DNA of 64,000 bases, taken from NCBI GenBank assembly GCA_018366035.1, contig JAGZIW010000012.1, forward strand, positions 4,668 through 68,667, given 5' to 3'. Below are positions 41,968 to 50,183 of the stretch, piece by piece. Position 1 is the stretch's first letter. Every line of letters begins with the position of its first letter. The notes beneath the pieces were generated by a model. It did no database searches. It saw nothing but the letters and a program-made list of their open reading frames with translations, and was not told the origin of the DNA. Position numbers and translations under genes: made by a program. The DNA comes from Butyricicoccus pullicaecorum (GTDB lineage: Bacteria > Bacillota > Clostridia > Oscillospirales > Butyricicoccaceae).

Positions 41968-43218
41968 TTAGAATCGCTTGCCGTGTCGTGCGTGACGCCG
42001 CTGGCGTGAATATCGCCGACAAGGGGCGGTGGTTTTTTGAACAATGTGGATTTCAGTAAACCATATACCGAGTAAAGCGGTGAGGATTGAGCCAATGAGC
42101 AGTTCCAAAAATCTCGACGGAGCGTTTTCGGCAGATATCACGGGCTGGATATCGCAGGAGAGTGGATATGGCAGGGTGCGAAGCACCTGTGTGATGCCGT
42201 CGCGTGTCATCTGTAAGGTGCGCAGACCGTGCTCGTTTGCTTGCTGAGACAGGGATAGTGCCTGTGCTTGGGTTCCAACAGGGAGCGTTACAGAGACCGG
42301 TGGATAATCGGAACTGGCACCGGCTTGTGCGGCGAGTGCCGCAATCTGGTCCCCTTGCAGTGTGACCGTATGAAACGCGCCAAAGCCATAGGCGAACAGT
42401 GTGCGCATGTCGCGCCACGTATAGTAGCGGTTGCCGGAGGCACCAAGAGAAACTGCAATCAAGGTCATACCGTCCTTGCGGGCAGCCATGACCTGTGTAT
42501 GCTGCGCCTTGGTGGTATAGCCGTTTTTGCCGGCGAGTGCATAAGGATTGTAGAACGCCGAATCCTTGCGCAGCATACGCTGTTTGGTATAGAAGGTACG
42601 CGGCGCGGCGTGCTTGTTGGTTGCTGGCATGGTATAGGTCTGCGCACCGGAGATTTGTAAAAAGCGTGGATACTCCAGCAATGCGGCGGTGATGCGTGCA
42701 AGGTCGCGTGCCGTGACAAGATGCGTGGGGGCGTCCAGTCCATGTGCATTTTCAAAGTGGCTGCCCGTGCAGCCAAGCGCAGCCGCACGTATATTCATCA
42801 TGTGAGAAAAGGCAGACTGTGAGCCGGCAACGGCTTCTGCCAGCACGTTGGCAGCGTCATTTGCCGACTGCATGAGTGTTGCATAGAGCATATCCTGCAA
42901 GGTGACTGTTTCACCGGCAACGAGACCGATATGTGTGGAGTCCCGTTCGATTTGCACGGCAGTATCGGATACCGTAACCGTTTGGGACAAATCATCGACC
43001 TGCTCTAAAACAATGAGTGCGGTCATCAGCTTGGTAACAGAGGCTGGCGGCACGGGTACATCTGCATTTTTTTCATATAGTGTTTGACCAGATTCTGCAC
43101 AGTATAGAATCGCCTCTGCACCGTAAAGCGGCTCTTGTAAAGCAGGGGCAGCAGATGCTGTGCCGCAAAACAGGGTAAGCAGTGTCAGCAGTGCACAGCA
43201 CAGGAGACGGACGAACAT
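41968..43218 (-). CDS. D-alanyl-D-alanine carboxypeptidase (DacF/PBP5-like, S11)
   Basis: 416 residues. Signal peptide 1-23 (ending GTASA). Penicillin-binding motifs: SxxK in PPASVTKLMTALI, SxN in LMQSANDAANVLAE, and the third box reads AGKNGYT rather than the standard KTG. A C-terminal beta domain follows, then a membrane anchor (LIGSILTALLGIWF) and a basic tail. It trims the terminal D-Ala from peptidoglycan precursors. It has its own promoter and probably co-transcribes the GNAT gene. Confidence 0.92.
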   Translation of the reverse strand: MFVRLLCCALLTLLTLFCGTASAAPALQEPLYGAEAILYCAESGQTLYEKNADVPVPPASVTKLMTALIVLEQVDDLSQTVTVSDTAVQIERDSTHIGLVAGETVTLQDMLYATLMQSANDAANVLAEAVAGSQSAFSHMMNIRAAALGCTGSHFENAHGLDAPTHLVTARDLARITAALLEYPRFLQISGAQTYTMPATNKHAAPRTFYTKQRMLRKDSAFYNPYALAGKNGYTTKAQHTQVMAARKDGMTLIAVSLGASGNRYYTWRDMRTLFAYGFGAFHTVTLQGDQIAALAAQAGASSDYPPVSVTLPVGTQAQALSLSQQANEHGLRTLQMTRDGITQVLRTLPYPLSCDIQPVISAENAPSRFLELLIGSILTALLGIWFTEIHIVQKTTAPCRRYSRQRRHARHGKRF

Positions 43219-43248
43219 GAGAGTGCTCCCTTCTTACACGATGTTTCC

Positions 43249-43277
43249 ATCATACACTATTTATGGGGTGCGTTCAA
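43249..43277 (-). promoter_or_regulatory. Promoter of the DacF-like gene
   Basis: Minus strand: TTGAAC (43272-43277), 17 bases, TATGAT (43249-43254). Confidence 0.7.
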
Positions 43278-43306
43278 GTGCCGAGAGAACAGAAGTCGTG
43301 ATATGG

Positions 43307-43335
43307 TTGTAACAGAACGGAAATTTTGCTATAAT
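43307..43335 (+). promoter_or_regulatory. Promoter of the DUF1294-CDF pair
   Basis: TTGTAA (43307-43312), 17 bases, TATAAT (43330-43335), 44 bases before the GTG start. It is divergent from the DacF promoter. Confidence 0.75.
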
Positions 43336-43379
43336 AACACAAACAAAGCCTTTGCAGGATAGAAAGGAGTGTACGGCGC

Positions 43380-43673
43380 GTGAAATGGATTTGTATCATC
43401 TATCTTGTGACGGTCAATGTATTGGGTGCAGGTGCGGTTGTTTTAGACAAATGGTTGGCACAGCATCAAAAATGGAGGATTCGGGAGCGGACGTTATTTT
43501 TGTATTGCTGGTTGGGCGGGTGTCCGCTGGTGTATGCCGCCCTGAAGGGGTGTCGGCATAAGACGCTGCACCGCTCTTTTATGTGGGGGATTCCTGCAAT
43601 TTTTATATTACAAATTGTAATTATATCCGCAATAATATACATTGGGTATCGAAATGGGGTTTGGTTTACATGA
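43380..43673 (+). CDS. DUF1294 family small membrane protein
   Basis: 97 residues from GTG 43380 (GAAAGGAGTG upstream). DUF1294 features are DKWLAQHQKWRIRERTLFL and HKTLHRSFMWGIP, with three hydrophobic segments. Function of the family is unknown. Its stop overlaps the next ATG (ATGA), so it is translationally coupled to the cation exporter. Confidence 0.87.
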   Translation: MKWICIIYLVTVNVLGAGAVVLDKWLAQHQKWRIRERTLFLYCWLGGCPLVYAALKGCRHKTLHRSFMWGIPAIFILQIVIISAIIYIGYRNGVWFT

Positions 43674-44848
43674 CACAATTTTTGATTGCGCATTTTATTG
43701 GTGAGGCGTGCGATAATGTACGCGATGCACAGGTACGCGAGCGCTACGGCGTACTGTCTGGCGCAGTTGGAATTGTCTGTAATGTGCTGCTGTTTGCTGC
43801 AAAGCTGCTCATTGGATTGATGACAGGAGCCGTTTCGGTTGCAGCCGATGCTTTTAATAATTTGTCAGATGGACTGTCTTCTGTGATTTCAATTGTGGGA
43901 TTTAAGGTATCTGGACGCGCTCCGGACGCACAGCACCCATTTGGGTATGGACGAACCGAATATATTGCGGGACTCATTGTCTCCATGCTGATTTGTGTTG
44001 TTGGCGTACAGTTTTTGCAGACCTCTGTGGACCGCATTTTGCACCCAAAGACGGTTTCTTTTACTTGGACAGTGGCGGTGGTTTTGGTCTTAACGATGCT
44101 GGTCAAATTGTGGCTGGGCACGTTCAATCGTTCGCTTGGCAAGCGGATTGACTCGCCGACCCTGCTCGCAGCCATGCAGGACAGTCTCAATGATGTTGTG
44201 ACGACCGGCGTTGTGCTGATGGGTATGATTGCGGGACAGTTTACCAGCATGCCAGTAGATGGTATTGTCGGCATTATGGTTGCCCTTTTTATTATATGGT
44301 CAGGCATTTGCATTGCACGGGATACGTTCAGTCCGCTGATTGGGCAAGCCGCAGACCCGCAGATTGCACATGAGATTGCGGATACCGTGCTGCAAAGTCC
44401 GAGTATTTTGGGAATCCATGATTTGATTATCCATAATTATGGTGTTGGGAAATCGCTCGCTTCCCTGCATGCAGAAGTGCCGGATACGGCAGATATTGTT
44501 GCTGTACACGAGCTGATTGATGAAGCGGAACGCAAGGTTTGGGAAAAAACCGGCGTATACGCGGTTATTCACATGGACCCTGTGCGTGTTGGAGATCCCC
44601 GTATCGATGCCATGCGTGAGGCAACGCTGGACGTTTTGCAGAAGATCGATCCAGCGCTTACCATGCACGATTTCCGTGTTGTGGAGGGCGAGCGCAGAAT
44701 CAATTTGATTTTTGATGTAATTGTGCCCTTTGGATATACAAAGGAACAGAAAGAAGAAATTCATGCCCGCATCTTGACAGGACTGCGCGCACAGGATAAG
44801 CGATATCAGCCAGTGGTCACGCTGGAACACACAATGACAATACAATGA
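43670..44848 (+). CDS. Cation diffusion facilitator (CDF) metal exporter
   Basis: 392 residues, start overlapping the DUF1294 stop. About six membrane segments with the CDF signature VSVAADAFNNLSDGLSSVISIVGFKVSG (the AxxxxNxxD site) and HPFGYGRTEYIAG. The second metal-site segment is QDSLNDVVTTGVVLMG. A cytoplasmic domain of about 190 residues follows. The intramembrane sites read N/D...D-type (FNNLSD and QDSLND), which suggests Mn or Fe rather than Zn, but this is tentative. Confidence 0.92.
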   Translation: MTQFLIAHFIGEACDNVRDAQVRERYGVLSGAVGIVCNVLLFAAKLLIGLMTGAVSVAADAFNNLSDGLSSVISIVGFKVSGRAPDAQHPFGYGRTEYIAGLIVSMLICVVGVQFLQTSVDRILHPKTVSFTWTVAVVLVLTMLVKLWLGTFNRSLGKRIDSPTLLAAMQDSLNDVVTTGVVLMGMIAGQFTSMPVDGIVGIMVALFIIWSGICIARDTFSPLIGQAADPQIAHEIADTVLQSPSILGIHDLIIHNYGVGKSLASLHAEVPDTADIVAVHELIDEAERKVWEKTGVYAVIHMDPVRVGDPRIDAMREATLDVLQKIDPALTMHDFRVVEGERRINLIFDVIVPFGYTKEQKEEIHARILTGLRAQDKRYQPVVTLEHTMTIQ

Positions 44849-44869
44849 AACGCATGAGGAGGAACTGCT

Positions 44870-46147
44870 ATGCTGCTGATTCGAAATGCACAGGTCATGG
44901 ACCCATATACAGGACTAGATGAAAAAAGAGAGATTTTAATTGATGATAACGGCATCATTGCTGCACTGAATACAAGCGTAGATGCCCCGCAGGGCTGCCC
45001 TGTTTTAGACGCGATGGGCAAGACCATTTGCACGGGACTCGTCGACACACATGTACATTTCCGTGATCCCGGGCAGAAGGAAAAGGAAGATGTGGCTTCG
45101 GGCATGCGGGCTGCTGCGGCGGGGGGATTTACGACTGTGGTCTGTATGGCAAATACCATACCCACTTGTGACAATGTAGATACGCTGCGCTATGTGCAGC
45201 AGCAGGCACAGAACGCAGGAAACTTTGTCAATGTGAAGCAGGCGTGTTCGATTACAAAAGGGCTGAAGGGTGCTGAACTGACAGATTTTTCTGCACTTCT
45301 TGCCGCCGGTGCGTCTGGCTTTACCGATGATGGACTGAACCTGACAGATATGAACCTGTGCCTGACAGCGATGGAGCAGGCGGTACAGGAGGATACACTT
45401 TTGTCCTTCCATGAGGAGGATCGGTCTCTGGTGCTATCTGCGGGTGTGAATTTTGGCTCTGCGGCTGCCAAGGAACTTGGGGTTCTGGGGGCAAAGTCTG
45501 CGGCAGAGGAGGCGATGGTGGCACGAGATATTGCACTTGCTTTAAGGAGCGGTGCGCGGGTCGTGTTCCAGCACATTTCGAGCGGGCTGTCCGTAGACCT
45601 GATTCGCGCAGGCAAAGCATTGGGCGCTCATATTTACTGCGAGGTCACACCCCACCATATTTCGCTTACCGAGGACGCAGTATGTAAATATGGCACCTAT
45701 GCAAGAATGAATCCGCCATTGCGCAAGGAAGCCGACCGGCAGGCGCTGATTCGCGGATTGCAGGACGGCACCGTGGATATGATCGCAACCGACCATGCCC
45801 CCCATACGGCAGAGGAAAAAGCGCGCGCTTTTGGACAAGCCCCGTCTGGAATCACTGGTTTGGAAACTGCATTTTCTGTATGCAATACCTATCTTGTGCG
45901 CACAGGTGCACTCACAAAGATGCAGCTTTTAGAAAAAATGTCGCGTAATCCGGCACAGATTTATCGATTTGCGGATAAGTCCATTGCTGTTGGACACCGC
46001 GCGGAACTTGCTATGCTGGACTGGGATTGCGAAAAGGTATACAAAGAGTATTATTCAAAGGGAATCAACACACCGTATACAGGCATGCCGCTTGTGGGTT
46101 CGGCAATTTGTACGATTATGGGCGATCAAGTTGTGAGGATTTCATAA
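44870..46147 (+). CDS. pyrC: Dihydroorotase
   Basis: Cyclises carbamoyl-aspartate to dihydroorotate in pyrimidine synthesis. 425 residues, class I type. Zinc and substrate motifs: DTHVHFRDPGQ, the bridging-site region FTDDGLN, SFHEED, VFQHIS, CEVTPHHISLTE, NPPLRKEADRQ and ATDHAPHTAEEK. AGGAGG upstream. It is 21 bases after the CDF gene. No other pyr genes are adjacent. Confidence 0.96.
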   Translation: MLLIRNAQVMDPYTGLDEKREILIDDNGIIAALNTSVDAPQGCPVLDAMGKTICTGLVDTHVHFRDPGQKEKEDVASGMRAAAAGGFTTVVCMANTIPTCDNVDTLRYVQQQAQNAGNFVNVKQACSITKGLKGAELTDFSALLAAGASGFTDDGLNLTDMNLCLTAMEQAVQEDTLLSFHEEDRSLVLSAGVNFGSAAAKELGVLGAKSAAEEAMVARDIALALRSGARVVFQHISSGLSVDLIRAGKALGAHIYCEVTPHHISLTEDAVCKYGTYARMNPPLRKEADRQALIRGLQDGTVDMIATDHAPHTAEEKARAFGQAPSGITGLETAFSVCNTYLVRTGALTKMQLLEKMSRNPAQIYRFADKSIAVGHRAELAMLDWDCEKVYKEYYSKGINTPYTGMPLVGSAICTIMGDQVVRIS

Positions 46148-46240
46148 AAAGATTGATAAATTTTACAATTGTGAATTGATTTATTCTATAAAATGGGATA
46201 CTATGATAAGTAACAAACAGTATGAAATGAGGAGTGCGAT

Positions 46241-46885
46241 ATGGCAGAGCAGCATAGACGACAGCCCGTCAAAAAATCCAAAAAGCAAATCCGCCGACAG
46301 CGTCAGCTGACTGTTGCCGGTGTAGTCGCTGGAATCTTCCTGATTATTTTTGGATTGGGCGCACTTTGGGGACACAGCTTGGGCGGCGTCAAGGCGGAGG
46401 ATATTGCAAAAACCTTACAGGGCATGGGACAGGCTGTGCAGGTAAGCTATGATTACAGCAATGTACTGCACCTGCAAAATCAGGATAAATTTTATGGTTG
46501 GAGCGAGGCGGAAAACCAGAAAAATTTTACCATCATGTATCAGGGCTCCATGCAGATTGGCTCGGATACCTCCAAGCTTTCAAAAGATGATATTGTAATT
46601 GACAAAAAAACGGTGACGGTCAAGGTGCCGGCAGCCAAAATTATTGTAAATGAAATCAATCAGTCCTCAATTAGCGTGTATGATACCGAGGATAAAAAGT
46701 TCCGAGAAATTCGTCTGGAGGATTTCACGGGATTCTGCAACGATCAAATGCCGGTTGACGAACAGGCGGCTTTTGACAGCGGAAAGGTGTCAAGTGCGCA
46801 GGAACGCCTGACCAATGTGATTACACTGGCGGTGCAGGGAATGGGTAAATTTGACAGTGTAAAGGTTGAATTTCAAAACAACTGA
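46241..46885 (+). CDS. Membrane-anchored DUF4230-like protein
   Basis: 214 residues. A very basic start (RRQPVKKSKKQIRRQRQ) precedes one membrane segment (about 24-46). The extracytoplasmic part resembles DUF4230 (VLHLQNQDKFYGW, FTIMYQGSMQIGSDTSKL, VTVKVPAAKIIVNEINQSSISVYD). Function unknown. GAGGAGTG precedes the start. A probable promoter is TTGATT and TACTAT near 46176-46204. Confidence 0.75.
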   Translation: MAEQHRRQPVKKSKKQIRRQRQLTVAGVVAGIFLIIFGLGALWGHSLGGVKAEDIAKTLQGMGQAVQVSYDYSNVLHLQNQDKFYGWSEAENQKNFTIMYQGSMQIGSDTSKLSKDDIVIDKKTVTVKVPAAKIIVNEINQSSISVYDTEDKKFREIRLEDFTGFCNDQMPVDEQAAFDSGKVSSAQERLTNVITLAVQGMGKFDSVKVEFQNN

Positions 46886-46895
46886 TTGAGGTTTT

Positions 46896-46928
46896 GAAAA
46901 AAAGAGGGTGGCTTTGTCACCCTCTTTT
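46896..46928 (+). terminator. Terminator after the DUF4230-like gene
   Basis: AAAAAAGAGGGTG and CACCCTCTTTTT around GCTTTGT. Confidence 0.87.
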
Positions 46929-47029
46929 TGGGCTTTGCCCATACACCGCACGTGCAAGGGACAGTCATTTTACTGTATGAAAATTTATGAAGCTGACTTG
47001 ACACCGTCCTGCAAGTGTGATAGGCTAGA

Positions 47030-47226
47030 AATAACTTAATACCGACAAACGAAGTTTTTAGGAAAAAGCCATGCGCTTACCGAAGGAGTAAAACTCTCAG
47101 GTTTCTGCCCGATGGGTGGATCAGGACTATAAACGGATGTGGCTCTGGAGAATCCCGCATCACGGGTGCCGAAGGTGCAAGGCGTACAAGAATGTGCGCT
47201 AATCTCTCAGGCAAAAGGACAGAGTG
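47030..47226 (+). ncRNA. Tandem glycine riboswitch
   Basis: Two successive glycine aptamer cores are visible. Copy 1 has ACCGAAGGAGTAAAACTCTCAGG (47079-47101). Copy 2 has GTGCCGAAGGTGCAA (47166-47180), then ATCTCTCAGGCAAAAGGACAGAG ending at 47224; its closing stem is CTCTG (47143-47147) with CAGAG. These are the conserved cores of glycine riboswitches. It precedes a glycine/alanine-type symporter by about 190 bases. That gap holds a hairpin (TGTTGTTC/GAACAACA at 47253-47275), which may be part of the expression platform. The 5' boundary is approximate. Confidence 0.9.
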
Positions 47227-47416
47227 GATTTTAAGCCCGATGGGTGCTGTTTTGTTGTTCTATTTTGGAACAACAGGCTGCGCAAATTCGGGCAGCAGGG
47301 CGAACCATCATCTCGTTTTTTCGTGTATTTTCTGGATACAGGAAAATGGGGTTTTTGGATTCGCTTTTTCTTTTTCTTTGGTTTGTTCGGAAATCACGAA
47401 AAAGGGGTAAAAAACA

Positions 47417-48769
47417 ATGGATATGGATCAACTTGCGGCAGTCGTGAAGCAGATCAGCGGATTTGTATGGGATAATCTGCTGTTATACCTGCTGGTGCTT
47501 ACGGGCGTATTGTTTACTGTGCGTACCGGATTTGTGCAGGTAAGGCATCTTGGGACTGGTCTCAAGCGAATGTTTGGCTCTTTCAGCCTCAACGGCAAAA
47601 AGGCAGACCATGAGGGCATGAGTTCCTTTCAGGCACTGACCACTGCGATTGCGGCACAGGTCGGAACCGGCAACATCACAGGCTGTGCAACAGCATTGGC
47701 ATCTGGTGGCCCGGGCGCGATTTTCTGGATGTGGCTTTCCGCCTTCTTCGGCATGTCCACCATTTATGGTGAGGCAGTGTTGGCGCAGAAGTACAAAACC
47801 GTCGGTGAGGACGGGCAGGTAACAGGCGGTCCGGTTTATTACATCAAGGCACGTTTTCAAGGTAAATTCGGAAAATTCCTTGCAGGATTTTTTTCAATTG
47901 CCATCATTTTTGCATTGGGATTTGCCGGAAATATGGTGCAGTCCAATTCGATTGGTGATTCCTTCCGCAATGCGTTTGGCATCAACCCGATGTATGTTGG
48001 CATTGTCTGTGCTGTGATTGCAGCATTTATTTTTCTGGGCGGTGTCAAGCGTATTGCATCGGTTACAGAAAAGCTGGTGCCGATTATGGCAATCTTCTAC
48101 ATTGTCGGCTGTGTTGTCATTTTGTGCATCAACCATGCAGCTTTGTGGGAGTCAATTCAGGCAATTTTTATCTGTGCATTTGAGCCGCAGGCAGTCGCTG
48201 GCGGTGTTGCGGGTGTGACCGTCAAGGAGGCAATGCGTTTTGGCGTTGCACGCGGACTGTTCTCCAATGAGGCAGGTATGGGCTCTACTCCGCATGCACA
48301 TGCGCTGGCAAAGGTAGAAAAACCGCAGGATCAGGGCGTGATTGCAATGGTAGGCGTATTCATCGATACCTTTATCATCTTGACCCTGACTGCATTGGTT
48401 ATCATTTCGTCCGGTGCGCTGGAGAGCGGTGAGACCGGCTCGACTTTGGCGCAGATGGCGTTTAATCAGGCATTTGGTCAGTTCGGCAGTATCTTTATCG
48501 CAATTTGTATGTTGTTTTTTGCATTCTCGACCATCATTGGCTGGTATTTCTTCGGGGAAGTGAATGTCAAAGCACTGTTTGGAAAAAAGGCAGTAAAGAT
48601 TTATGCGGCAATCGTTGTTTTGTGCGTGGTCTTTGGTGCAGGTTTGAAGGTCGACCTTGTTTGGAACCTTTCCGACCTCTTTAATGGTCTGATGGTGTTC
48701 CCGAACCTTGTTGCACTGATTGCGCTCAGCGGCGTGGTTGCAAAGATTGCAAAGGAAGATCACAAGTAA
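47417..48769 (+). CDS. Amino acid (alanine/glycine):cation symporter, AGCS family
   Basis: 450 residues, about eleven membrane segments. AGCS features: GVLFTVRTGFVQVRHLGTGLK, the signature QALTTAIAAQVGTGNITGCATAL, GPGAIFWMWLSAFFGM, EAMRFGVARGLFSNEAGMGSTPHAHA and IIGWYFFGEVNV. It imports glycine or alanine with Na+ or H+. The upstream glycine riboswitch indicates glycine as a physiological ligand, with uptake or efflux adjusted to glycine level. Ribosome site AAAGGGG. Confidence 0.95.
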   Translation: MDMDQLAAVVKQISGFVWDNLLLYLLVLTGVLFTVRTGFVQVRHLGTGLKRMFGSFSLNGKKADHEGMSSFQALTTAIAAQVGTGNITGCATALASGGPGAIFWMWLSAFFGMSTIYGEAVLAQKYKTVGEDGQVTGGPVYYIKARFQGKFGKFLAGFFSIAIIFALGFAGNMVQSNSIGDSFRNAFGINPMYVGIVCAVIAAFIFLGGVKRIASVTEKLVPIMAIFYIVGCVVILCINHAALWESIQAIFICAFEPQAVAGGVAGVTVKEAMRFGVARGLFSNEAGMGSTPHAHALAKVEKPQDQGVIAMVGVFIDTFIILTLTALVIISSGALESGETGSTLAQMAFNQAFGQFGSIFIAICMLFFAFSTIIGWYFFGEVNVKALFGKKAVKIYAAIVVLCVVFGAGLKVDLVWNLSDLFNGLMVFPNLVALIALSGVVAKIAKEDHK

Positions 48770-48797
48770 ACAAAGAGACTTGGCAGAATAAGCAGAA

Positions 48798-48843
48798 AAG
48801 AGAGTGCGGATTTGGAATCACTGGATTCCGTCCGCACTCTCTT
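48798..48843. terminator. Long hairpin between convergent genes
   Basis: AAGAGAGTGCGGA (48798-48810) pairs with TCCGCACTCTCTT (48831-48843), with an inner GGAATC/GATTCC stem. It lies 28 bases after the symporter stop, and its right arm lies inside the 3' end of the small minus-strand gene. Confidence 0.72.
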
Positions 48844-48961
48844 CATCTTCTTTCGCTGAGATATAGAGTTCTTCACATTCGCGCTGTGCCTCAATGAAAG
48901 CGTTGATTGCGTTTTCTGTTGCGTGAAACAGCTGATGATACAGAGCTTTGTAGTCTGGCAT
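48818..48961 (-). CDS. Small acidic helical protein (47 aa), unknown function
   Basis: Starts MPDYKALYHQLFHATENA, continues INAFIEAQRECEELYISAK and ends in an acidic tail (EDEESADGIQ). A strong GTGAGGTGA ribosome site and a consensus promoter (TTGACA, 17, TAAAAT) on the minus strand support it. The operator GGACGGATTGTCC fills the spacer between -35 and -10. It is divergent from an XRE regulator. From its form it could be an antirepressor, an adaptor or a coiled-coil partner; none can be shown. Its stop codon lies inside the shared terminator hairpin. Confidence 0.75.
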   Translation of the reverse strand: MPDYKALYHQLFHATENAINAFIEAQRECEELYISAKEDEESADGIQ

Positions 48962-48978
48962 AAAATCACCTCACTTAT

Positions 48979-49023
48979 ATTTTAGGACGGATTGTCCAAA
49001 ATGTCAATAGGACGATTTGTCCT
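48979..49023. promoter_or_regulatory. Divergent control region with two GGAC-N5-GTCC operators
   Basis: Two 13-bp inverted-repeat sites, GGACGGATTGTCC (48985-48997) and GGACGATTTGTCC (49010-49022), start 25 bases apart. The minus-strand promoter TTGACA (49002-49007)/TAAAAT (48979-48984) has site 1 exactly between its -35 and -10, and site 2 just upstream. This is a classic repressor arrangement, probably bound by the XRE protein encoded to the right. Confidence 0.8.
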
Positions 49024-49049
49024 GCGATATAGTGCAGTAGGTGATGTAT

Positions 49050-49277
49050 ATGCGAATCCGAATCCGTGACCTGCGCGAGGACTCTGACTTGACACAGCGG
49101 GAGATTGCAGACTATCTCATGTGCGACCAATCGCTGTACTCGAAATATGAACGCGGCGAACGTGTTTTGCCATTGGAAATTGCAGTCAAGCTGGCACAGT
49201 ATTATCATACCAGTATCGACTATCTGGTTGGCTTGACCGATGTTCGAACGCCTTATGAACGTACTCGGTACAAATAA
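49050..49277 (+). CDS. XRE family helix-turn-helix regulator, copy 1
   Basis: 75 residues from ATG 49050 (AGGTGA upstream; an ATG at 49044 adds two residues). HTH: RIRDLREDSDLTQREIADYLMCDQSLYSKYERG, followed by ERVLPLEIAVKLAQYYHTSIDYLVGLTD. It is a minimal DNA-binding protein without an effector domain. Divergent from the 47-residue protein; the operators between them are the likely targets. Confidence 0.9.
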   Translation: MRIRIRDLREDSDLTQREIADYLMCDQSLYSKYERGERVLPLEIAVKLAQYYHTSIDYLVGLTDVRTPYERTRYK

Positions 49278-49279
49278 AT

Positions 49280-49300
49280 TTTATGCGAAAATCGCATAAA
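49280..49300. promoter_or_regulatory. Palindromic operator between the two XRE genes
   Basis: TTTATGCGA (49280-49288) and TCGCATAAA (49292-49300) are perfect inverted repeats with centre AAA. It lies just upstream of XRE copy 2 and overlaps an in-frame ATG that has no ribosome site. Confidence 0.65.
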
Positions 49301-49350
49301 TGTCAAGACGTAAATTTGGAATGACATACAATGTGCTTGAGGTGAAAGCA

Positions 49351-49566
49351 TTGTACGATAGAATCCGAAATTTGCGTGAGGACGCAGACCTGCCGCAGCG
49401 GAAGCTTGCAGAACTGCTCAAGGTGACACAAACAACGTATTCCAGATATGAGAGCGGGGTACTGGACATTCCAACAGACATGCTTGTGACGCTTGCAAGA
49501 TTTTATGATACAAGCATTGACTATCTGGTAGGGCTGACAGATGAAAAAACACCATACCCCAGATAA
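49351..49566 (+). CDS. XRE family helix-turn-helix regulator, copy 2
   Basis: 71 residues if started at TTG 49351, which has GAGGTGA at proper distance and aligns with copy 1; ATG 49300 in the same frame has no Shine-Dalgarno site. HTH: RIRNLREDADLPQRKLAELLKVTQTTYSRYESG, then DIPTDMLVTLARFYDTSIDYLVGLTDEKTPY. It is clearly paralogous to copy 1 (shared SIDYLVGLTD end). It may regulate itself through the palindrome at 49280-49300. Confidence 0.85.
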   Translation: MYDRIRNLREDADLPQRKLAELLKVTQTTYSRYESGVLDIPTDMLVTLARFYDTSIDYLVGLTDEKTPYPR

Positions 49567-49640
49567 AGACTTCCGGTGCGGACAGGGTTCGCACCATTTT
49601 TATATGTGACGTTCCACAAGGTTCGATAGGAGGGAACGCA

Positions 49641-50120
49641 ATGGAATATTTATGGGTCGCCAGTGTCACAGCCATGCTGGCGCGTACATGGATTTGGCAA
49701 ATTATCATGTACTTGTTTTTGTTTTATGGCTGCTGCCGTCTGCCATTTCCTGTATTTTCCAAGATAAAGCCATGGATTGTCATAGGTATTGCGGCACGGT
49801 TTGCTCCTGTGCTTGGGCTTGCTGTTTGGATACAGAGCCTGTTATACTTTTGGATTTGGCATCAGTGCTTACGGGGAATTCGGGAACTGGAAGGGACTTA
49901 TGGCAATTTGAATGGACGGGCAATCCTGTCTGCCTACTGGACAGAGCTTGTGCTGGCGGTTCTTTTGGTTTGTGGGCTTTCGATTGTGCCTTGGTTTGAT
50001 AAAATGATACCATCTGCCTTGATTTTGCTGCAAACATGGAAGGCATATTTGCTGTATGGGTGCTATCGGAACTACGAAATACGGCGCAGGCAGCTTGCAG
50101 GACTGACAGACTGCGCGTGA
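49641..50120 (+). CDS. Integral membrane protein of unknown function
   Basis: 159 residues with about four membrane segments (QIIMYLFLFYGCCRLPFPVF; WIVIGIAARFAPVLGLAVWI; TELVLAVLLVCGLSIVPWF; a short final one) and a loop rich in Trp and aromatics. Not recognised. TAGGAGGGAA precedes the ATG. Downstream of the XRE genes, possibly with them. Confidence 0.68.
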   Translation: MEYLWVASVTAMLARTWIWQIIMYLFLFYGCCRLPFPVFSKIKPWIVIGIAARFAPVLGLAVWIQSLLYFWIWHQCLRGIRELEGTYGNLNGRAILSAYWTELVLAVLLVCGLSIVPWFDKMIPSALILLQTWKAYLLYGCYRNYEIRRRQLAGLTDCA

Positions 50121-50183
50121 TGGGACTATATTTGTATATCGGAAAAAAGCGCGCGATTTCGGGTTAAAATTTGATTATCTTTG

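Noticed and set aside
48818..49566. Prophage remnant or toxin-antitoxin system around the XRE genes
   Set aside because: No integrase, structural genes, attachment repeats or recognisable toxin; the small protein is acidic and not toxin-like.
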